From Proteles cristata cristata (taxonomy: Eukaryota > Chordata > Mammalia > Carnivora > Hyaenidae): a stretch of DNA of 64,000 nt. The position numbers and the translations under genes are program-made. Below, piece by piece: positions 57,472-64,000 of this stretch (position 1 is the stretch's first letter; each line of letters begins with the position of its first letter). The stretch is from contig JAESUZ010001073.1 of the NCBI GenBank assembly GCA_017311185.1, positions 248,001-312,000 of the forward strand, given 5' to 3'. The notes beneath the pieces are model-generated. The model was not told where the DNA came from and searched no databases. It was given only the letters and a program-made list of their open reading frames with translations.

Positions 57472-57777
57472 GAACGAGACGGCCTGGTTCGCAAAGACGC
57501 CGACTTCAGAGGGGGAAACTTTCTTCTCTTTTTAGGAAGGGCTTAGCTCTGCTGCACGACCCTAGGAGAACTGGCGGCCACACCGATTAGACATTGATAG
57601 GGAAGACGTGTAAACGCGCTGCGCATCACTGACGCCTATATAAAACCATTTCATTGTGGTTATTCTTTCAGAGCAACGTCTCTGATTTTTTTGGTGTTGT
57701 CGTTTTCCCCTTCTGGTGCCTTTTTTGCCTGTGTGGTTTTGGAAAAAGGACGGTTGCAGTAGCTGGTTCCTAAATAA
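57472..57777 (+). other. PTHLH: PTHLH 5'UTR exon (P3-derived)
   Basis: Inferred noncoding leader exon. Its start is set by the P3 TATA and is approximate. Its end is set by a consensus donor (AATAA|GTAAGT, GT at 57778). It contains no ATG, nor does the leader part of the next exon, so the main start codon at 57984 is the first AUG on this transcript. The second TATA-like element at 57637 lies inside this exon. A T-rich stretch occupies 57681-57740. Confidence 0.65.
57637..57645 (+). promoter_or_regulatory. PTHLH: Second TATA box, inside the 5'UTR exon
   Basis: TATATAAAA is a textbook TATA box, preceded by TCACTGACGCC, which holds a TGACG CRE/AP-1 half-site. It lies about 200 bp after the P3 TATA and would give a start near 57670, with a leader of about 105 nt before the splice donor. 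It may be the true or an alternative P3 start. Confidence 0.5.
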
Positions 57778-57961
57778 GTAAGTGCTGAGAGGCTTCAGAG
57801 AAAGTTATGGTTTTTTTTTTTTTTCTTTTTTCTTTGCAAATTGGGAGATGCCCTTGGTGTTGAAGAGGCTATTGGAGCAGGCGCTAACACGGGGAGCGCG
57901 GTGGTGCGGGGAGATGGAGATTCCGGACTGACGCCTCGGGCCCCCTTCCCCTCTGTTGCAG
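57778..57961 (+). other. PTHLH: PTHLH 5'UTR intron, 184 bp
   Basis: Bounded by GTAAGTGCTG (donor) and a pyrimidine-rich acceptor CCCCTCTGTTGCAG. It contains a long T run (57811-57835). Confidence 0.75.
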
Positions 57962-57983
57962 GTCCCGCGAGCCACAGGGTACG

Positions 57984-58084
57984 ATGCTGCGGAGGCTGGT
58001 TCAGCAGTGGAGCGTCGCGGTGATCCTGCTCAGCTACTCGGTGCCTTCCTGCGGGCGCTCCGTGGAGGAGCTCGGCCGCCGGCT
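57984..58084 (+). CDS. PTHLH: PTHLH, signal-peptide/propeptide coding exon
   Basis: Encodes the start of parathyroid hormone-related protein, a secreted hormone that signals through PTH1R in cartilage, breast, skin and smooth muscle and in calcium handling. The exon (57962-58084) has 22 nt of leader, then ATG at 57984 (A at -3, C at +4). It reads [20 protein letters not shown], then [14 protein letters not shown] with the last codon split by the intron. Residues 1-24 form the signal peptide (basic n-region, hydrophobic AVILLSY core, cleavage expected after SCG). Residues 25-36 are the propeptide. From memory, the human leader differs at only a handful of positions (Q2L, F14I, A19S, G29E, S31G). 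The donor CT|GTAAGT gives a phase-2 intron, matching the acceptor at 63976. No frameshift or stop. Paralogue PTH was considered and rejected because the leader sequence is specific to PTHLH. Confidence 0.97.
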
Positions 58085-60119
58085 GTAAGTACCCCCGTCT
58101 CCCCTGGGCGCCTGGCGAGGGCTGGGAAGGCCAGTGGGACAGGCCACCGGGCTGGGGCGCTGCCGAGGGCTCGCAGCGGTCACCGAGGCTTCTTGCCCGA
58201 CTTAAAAAGCTGGGAGATCCGGCTACCTGCCCGGGGCTGAGACCGTGTCCTTAAAACCCCAGCGGGAGAATGGGTTGAACCTCAAGGGGATACAGTCAAA
58301 AGACAGATTTTATAGGAGTTTCCATAAGAGGGAGTAGAGAATCTCCTTTCGACAAAAATCATCTGCCTCTAGTGAAGAGAAAAACTAAGTTTCTACTTTC
58401 AGGACCTGGGAAGGTTTTGAAACCCCGAGGGTTACAGGACACAGATAGCTCGGGAAGGAGCTGAGGGAGCCAGGGTACACATGTCTGTCTGTGTGCACTT
58501 GATTTACATACTGAATGTGGGTGGCAGTTTGTGCGTGCAGTGCAAAAGGCTGACATCTAACTTTATTATGAATGACATAATTTTAAGCATATAAAATGGA
58601 CCACATTACATAATGAAAGCATATTATATAATAAAGTAGTAACAACTTTGCAATGGCCCAACTCCAACGTTAGTATTGATACAGTTCAGGAACTGGAGTG
58701 CTTGACTCCAAAATGAATCCTAGGTGCGGAAACTTGTTTTTTCTTGGAATTATTGCTAACAGCTCTTTAATCTGGAGTCAAATATTTGCATTGTAGACTG
58801 AAAACTTGCATTTTGGCATTCTCATCTGGTGGTTCTTTTAAGGATAATTTTGACTTTAACATAATCATACATCCAAGCACACCAGAGAAATATTCCCATG
58901 TTGTATGATTGAAAAGTTGGAAGAGCAGTAGAGTAACACTATCTTAATAATCTGTTGGACCTAGCAGTACATTAATGTGTGTAATACCATGTTTGGGTGA
59001 TCTGGAAGCTGCAGACTCAGTATTCAGGATGGGAAAACCATAAAGTTTCAAAACTGAGAAGAGTTTGCCTCTGGAGAAGGAATTAAGGAGCTTTTACACT
59101 AACAATAAAAATAGCAATATCCAATATTTACAATCAAGTTCATGGTGCTTCCTTGTAAATTCCCAACGGTGTACAAAAAGGCAACTGTTTTATATGTGCC
59201 CTTGGTCTATTATTATTAGAACAGAAAATCCTTAAATGAAATTACTTTAGACATGTCTGAACCTTGGCACCAAAACGAAAATCTATTACGAATCTCCTAA
59301 GGCAAATTGTGTAGAACATTGTACTAAAGATAAAGCTGTATTGTATTCTTCAAATCAATGTTTTGCTGATGTATTTCTGAAAATTGTCTTTAGACTTTTT
59401 GCTCCTTTTGAGACTTGTATGAAATTATTTAAAATCCATATATTAATATAGATGAAGAGTGAATTTTTAAAAGCATGCTTAAATACTGGCCAAGAAATAC
59501 TGTTTTGGAACAGAGCCAATTTGTTCTTTAAGAGTTGCTTGAGAAATACCTGTTTTCTCTTTTGAGAAACAGTAAATGGACCATGATTAAATCCACAGTT
59601 ATGACATAAAAATGGTGCTAAGTTATCCTAAAGACTACTTTTAACTCTTTCTTTGTTGCACCTTGCAGAATACACATCAGAAACCATTTACCAGCCAGAG
59701 ACTCTGTTATAGTTTTGTTTGTGGGTGAAATATAATATTGTAGTTAAACACTCACACTCAGCAGATGGTTATAAAACTACCACAAAACATTTTTATAGTT
59801 AATGGCTAATAGATCATCATATTACAGCCATGGTTTTTCATGAAGGCTGAAATCATCAGTAGATGAAGATGTTTCATCAAATTATCACAGCCAAATGGAG
59901 TTAAAAAAACAAAAACAAGTCATTATTTTTGCACTGGTGCCAAATAACAGTAAATTTTGTGTGCTAGACAAAACATTAGTCTACTATTACACTAAATCAA
60001 CCTTATTTCTTGAAAGAAATGTTAATGTATAATCAAATTGTATTACTTCCCAATTACTCTTAACACCAAATATTAAGGAAACTGCTTTAGCTATTTTTTC
60101 TAACTAGGGACTAACTTCT

Positions 60120-60137
60120 GGGGGGGAGGAGGCGGGG
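60120..60137 (+). other. G-rich tract in PTHLH intron
   Basis: GGGGGGGAGGAGGCGGGG fits a two-tetrad, or weaker three-tetrad, G-quadruplex pattern. Confidence 0.5.
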
Positions 60138-62289
60138 ACCTACTACAGCAATAGCACTTCCTAAGCCATGCAAAGGAAGCCGTTATGAGTTGTCATAGTC
60201 CACAAGATTTTAATTAATAGGACTGGAGTATGAATACATTGGAAGTGGGAAAGTGAGTCCTAGAGATATTCTTGTCCAGATGAACATGACTCTGGACAGG
60301 TAGCAGCCTTTGTGTCTAAGTTAGACAGGGAATCCCAGCAAATTCAGAAACCTAAAACATAATTGGCTGATTTGCCGGGGAGCCAGACTGGGTCTATTCC
60401 ATTTAATGAAAAGCATAACTTTTGACTGAGTCATTTGGGTTGGAAGGGACTTGTGATGAGTCATCGTCACTCTAAGGCCGGGACCCTGCCTCTTGCATGT
60501 ACCACAGAACTTTTCTTCTCAAACCCAGACTCCTTCCTGAGCAGCTAAGCATCAGCACAAGCATATCCTGCTGCTTCTGTGTTGGGAGAGGCAATCCTGT
60601 CGCTCCCTTTACTCCCTGTGTTCCTCGATAGCTTCTTGGACATTCACTCTTCTCTGAAAACTCCTGAGAGTGATTTTTCTTTAAAGAAGAAGAACTGTAT
60701 TTTGGCTGAATTTAGAATTGTCCGTGGTAACCATCTCACCCATATTGCTGCAATTTTTTTTTTTTTACAATCAAAGGAAACCATAAACATACCATGTTAG
60801 GTGTGTAATAAGTGTCATGTGAACCACTGTGCGGTGGAATGTGTGCGGAGGTACATTGTAATAGGCTATTATTGAGGCCATATTTGCCACTTAAATATTT
60901 CAGAATTATCTAAACTGCAAGCCTCCTTTCTTTAGATTCATTGTTCCCCTCCTATGTGTATCTAGTTTGTACATGCTAGTCATTTACCCTTGTGTCAGTT
61001 CGTGTCTTGTTTTAAAAATAAATAGAACGCTCCATGGACCTTATTCCTTGTTGATGATAAAGATACTACTATATTCCTGATCCTCTAGGGCAGTTGCCCA
61101 ATCAGAAATTCATTCTTGACAATATTTTAAATGCAGAAGTCTTTGAACTGTTAATTGTGTTACCGCATTTCAGATTCAGCACTTAAGAGAATCTGTGTTT
61201 TCTCCGTTGATGTTAACAAGTCCTCCTAAGAGGCAGAAAGAAGCTTTGTAAATCACAAGAGATATACTATTTTAAACTGGACAAAGTTGTGCCATCTTCG
61301 TAGGCTTTTTATAAAACAGAAGGATAGAATGATCACTCCTTTTCTCATGAGAACCATCCTGGGAAAGTGCAGTGCTTGGGTTAAGAAGGCACTGTGACTC
61401 ACAGTTGACAGGCTGGCCAAGATGACAGGCATACATGCCAGGCAGAGGGGGCATACGCAGTGGTGGCCTGATTAGAACAGACCGACCATTAAAAGTTTTG
61501 GCTTTGAGTTAAGCTAGAATGGGCTGTATTATGCATTTGGAGAGCAATACAGATGCGGTGGTTATCTGCCAGGAATTGAGAAAGAACTAAAAGCCCCCGA
61601 TACTATAAATGATCACTGGTTAAGAACTTCTTTTAATGTGACATTTTGCTAAAAGATACTTATTAAACTGCAATACTTATGAAATATGCAGTTCAATCAG
61701 ACCCATTCTTTAAAAATGTTATTAGAGAGTATAAATGTATTGCACCCAAACCTCAAATTTGTATATTATTAAAAGTTTCCAGAATACTAACTGTGGCCAT
61801 AAAGTAAGTGAATTTTAATCTAGTCACATGTGGCACCTTCAAAAAGGAAGAGAGGCTCCTTCATGCCTCATTTAAACCAGGCTCCTGTTAAATTCCTTTC
61901 CATTAAGTCATGTCTTTTTTGAACAAGCTGCATGCCTTAAAGTCGGTCCACACTCTAAAATACTAAAAGGAAGTTGGTATGCTGGCTCTAAGGTCTAGAG
62001 AAATAATGCCTGTATTTTCGTGTCCTACTCGTCTTTGAATCACAGTACAACCAGAAAATCTCTTATTCCCCCTGTGAAAAATCCAAACTCTAGAGATCCT
62101 AGTTCTTTGTTTTACTGATGAAAGTGGACTTGTTGGAACAGTAAGGCTGATCTTCAAGGAAGCTGATAAATTGCTATCCATTTGCCTTGATCGTGGGTCC
62201 CACCACAGCCTTTTTTATTCCCTGCCCTTCACTTCTTGTTTCCTCAGCATATACTTCTGCTTCCACAGAAGAAAGGATTGAGGTAGTTT

Positions 62290-62440
62290 GAAAAGCAGTC
62301 TTTGGTTTCAGAACCAGAGGATCTGGTTTTTGGATTCTTGGCTCTGTCTGTTCTCAGTGTGAGGGCAAAGGCAAGTCATTAGTCCCTCTGAACCTCAACT
62401 TCCCCATCTATGAAATGAAGACAATGCTATTTTAATTTGT
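62290..62440 (+). repeat. MIR relic (sense) in PTHLH intron
   Basis: 'GAACCAGAGGATCTGG', 'GCAAGTCATTAGTCCCTCTGAACCTCA' and 'TTCCCCATCTATGAAATGAAG' show MIR order. Confidence 0.78.
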
Positions 62441-62937
62441 CACATTTCTCTGAGGAGTTGAAGAACTTGTACTAATGAAGGCAGATAAGGGGCCCAGATA
62501 TTGTGTATCAGAGAGGTAAGAATACATGGAGTATCACCCTGTGAAGTACCCTCAGACACTTGTCATGAACCACTTAGAAGAGCTCTACAGTGGTACAAAT
62601 TGGCGTAAGGTGAGGTAGAGTTGAAGCAGGCATGATATGACTGATTCATGTACGTGATCCCTGCATATGGTCAATAATATATACACAGGATAATACAAGA
62701 ATATATGGATGGACAGTTTAAGCAAGATTCAGGATGCCATCTAAAAGGCGGAAAAATAGCTCACTCTTTTCCACTACGTTTTCATTAGAGTGCTGTTTAA
62801 ACAGAAAAGTCACTTCATATTTGATCCTAGAGATATTTTTTAAGACAAAGAGACTAAGTAGAAAAGTGAATTTTTAAAAATTAAGTACTAAGGATAATCC
62901 CCTCTGAAATTCTAAATTAAAAAAGAAAAAAGAACTC

Positions 62938-63141
62938 GGGGCCCCTGGGTGGCTCAGTTGGTTAAGTGGCCAACTTCAGCTCAGGTCATGATCTTGCAGT
63001 TCATGAGTTTGAGCCCCACGTCGGGCTCTGTGCTGACGGCTCAGAGTCTGGAGCCTGCTTCAGATTCTGTGTCTCCTTCTCTCTCTGCCCTTCCCCTGCT
63101 CACACTTTGTCTCTCTGTCTCTCAAAAATAAATAAACTTAA
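62938..63141 (+). mobile_element. CAN-SINE in PTHLH intron
   Basis: Forward copy (head GGGGCCCCTGGGTGGCTCAG; tail CTCAAAAATAAATAAACTTA) of the older body type (CTGCTTCAGATTCTGTGTCTC). Approximate TSD AAAAAGAACTC / AAAAAAAACTC. It sits in the sense orientation about 0.8 kb before the main coding exon. Confidence 0.93.
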
Positions 63142-63431
63142 AAAAAAACTCAGTGCGTGGGAGAAAGCAAATGATCTTAACCTAAACACAAAGAACCCAT
63201 TTTAAAGAGACCACCCATTACTCTACAGAAAAATATGCATTCTCTCTCTGACACTGGCTTTCAAATATAGGTTCTTGGTCGCCTATAATCTAATATCATG
63301 TTAAAATTCAGTCTTTTAGGTCGTTACCTAGACAGGCTTTACTGCTTTTTCATCTTCAGCCTTTGTTTGCCTTTATTCTTACAGCTTGCTGTTCTTTGAG
63401 AGTCAATATTATTATTTTCCTAATAGGGGAA

Positions 63432-63433
<2 letters not shown>

Positions 63434-63480
<47 letters not shown>

Positions 63481-63490
63481 TGTGTGTGTG
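63434..63490 (+). repeat. (TG)n microsatellite in PTHLH intron
   Basis: Twenty TG units, one TA interruption (63473-63474), then eight more TG units, followed by CGTGCATGCGTG. It ends about 485 bp before the coding exon. The open frames of Cys/Val or His/Thr repeats across it are artefacts. Confidence 0.97.
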
Positions 63491-63654
63491 CGTGCATGCG
63501 TGTCTGGGTGAGCACTCAAGTAAATTCAGCCTCCTTTTCACTTCTAGGCTAGGACTTCTGGATTTATTTTCCCCACACAAGTCTGAAAAACCTGAAAAGA
63601 ACCTCAGTGGTTTCTGTCCATTGCTGAGAATAACTGAATCATAACGTTTTAAGT

Positions 63655-63830
63655 TGAGAAGAGCATTAAACTCTCTGAATCCGACCCCTTCCTTTTAAAC
63701 AGAGAGAGGCTGATGAGGCCAGAGAATGTTCATGTTCTCGCCAAAGTCACAGACCTAGAGAGCGGCATAAATGGGATCTGGGGCTGCAGCCTCCTAGCTG
63801 CCCACACTTCCCTTCCCACTCTGTTTTTTC
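63655..63830 (-). repeat. Possible MIR relic (antisense)
   Basis: 'AAACAGAGAGAGGCTGATGAGG' plus 'CGCCAAAGTCACAGACCTAGAG' resembles the antisense MIR core. Diverged and tentative. Confidence 0.5.
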
Positions 63831-63975
63831 CCTGCTCTACAAGCTTGCTGCACTTCCAGCTCATGTTACATATGGGACCAAACAGAAAACTAAAGGGCTT
63901 TCCTCTTGCCTTTGAGGTCTATACCAACAAACTAAAATTGCATTATTTTCTTCCTCTCCTATTTTTTCCTTAAAG

Positions 63976-64000
63976 CAAAAGAGCTGTGTCGGAGCATCAG
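63976..64000 (+). CDS. PTHLH: PTHLH main coding exon, first 25 bases (cut by window end)
   Basis: Acceptor TTCCTTAAAG|C completes the split leucine codon (CT+C, residue 34), then reads K35 R36 A37 V S E H Q. Lys-Arg is the prohormone-convertase site. Ala37 is residue 1 of the mature hormone, and AVSEHQ is the receptor-activating amino end of PTHrP. Phase and sequence agree exactly with the exon ending at 58084, so the two pieces belong to one gene. The remainder (PTH-like 1-34 region, nuclear-localisation region and C-terminal tail in the known protein) lies beyond the window. Confidence 0.97.

Larger units (their letters stand above)
58085..63975 (+). other. PTHLH: PTHLH intron, 5.9 kb, phase 2
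   Basis: Runs from GTAAGTACCC to a pyrimidine-rich acceptor (ATTTTTTCCTTAAAG). The first about 4.2 kb (58.1-62.3 kb) shows no recognisable interspersed repeat. A G-rich tract, a MIR, one SINE and a long TG repeat lie further on. The antisense and sense frames inside are not genes. Confidence 0.93.

Noticed and set aside
1401..63131. Recurring frames beginning MAQSVK/MAQLVK with Ser/Leu-rich tails
   Set aside because: These are translations of CAN-SINE copies (head plus CT-rich body) at many positions, not a protein family.
63356..63644. Frames encoding Cys-Val or Thr-His repeats
   Set aside because: Direct translation of the (TG)n/(CA)n microsatellite.
1..64000. CRISPR arrays, operons, prophage or defence systems
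   Set aside because: Repeat content, intron structure and PTHLH show this is mammalian nuclear DNA. The direct repeats found are SINE target-site duplications and microsatellites.

Overview
The window is nuclear DNA from a carnivoran mammal. It carries more than twenty tRNA-derived CAN-SINEs, most with visible target-site duplications (TSDs), plus MIR, L2, L1, MaLR LTR and hAT relics, all typical of a placental genome. The freshest SINEs (19831, 20448, 42016, 50139, 50763) share a CT-rich tail ending in CCTAGAAATAAATAAA. That type belongs to Feliformia, but it differs from the young domestic-cat consensus I remember, so a non-felid feliform (hyena, mongoose or civet group) is my best guess. 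This is inference only.

The single protein-coding gene I can support is PTHLH (parathyroid hormone-related protein), on the + strand at the right edge. The GC-rich P2 region is at about 56.6-57.35 kb. The P3 promoter (palindromic ETS site, Sp1-like box, TATA) is at 57394-57450. A 5'UTR exon ends at 57777. The signal-peptide/propeptide exon is 57962-58084 (ATG at 57984). A 5.9-kb phase-2 intron follows, and the first 25 bases of the main coding exon close the window (63976-64000). These last bases encode the Lys-Arg processing site and the start of the mature hormone. The rest of the gene lies beyond the window.

Layout: 0-23 kb is intergenic DNA rich in SINE, MIR and L2 copies, with an MLT1-type LTR split by a SINE, a nested SINE pair and an 82-bp tandem duplication. 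23-37 kb lacks SINEs and holds older repeats: a hAT-type element, L2 relics, a cluster of MER5-like elements, and two truncated L1 copies in opposite orientation. 37-46 kb has scattered SINEs, another MLT1 relic and L2/MIR fragments. 46-51 kb is repeat-poor apart from two SINEs at its right end. 51.4-52.7 kb is an unassigned CpG-rich region with its own TATA box and a G-quadruplex motif. 52.7-56.6 kb is apparently unique upstream DNA leading into the PTHLH promoters.

All other open frames of 60-230 codons are chance frames in GC-rich DNA, translated SINE/L1 sequence or simple repeats. I found no CRISPR array, operon, bacterial or viral cassette, or new protein system. The observations most worth following are regulatory (the orphan CpG region, tandem TATA boxes, G-quadruplexes) and evolutionary (the SINE subfamily, the nested insertion, the tandem duplication).
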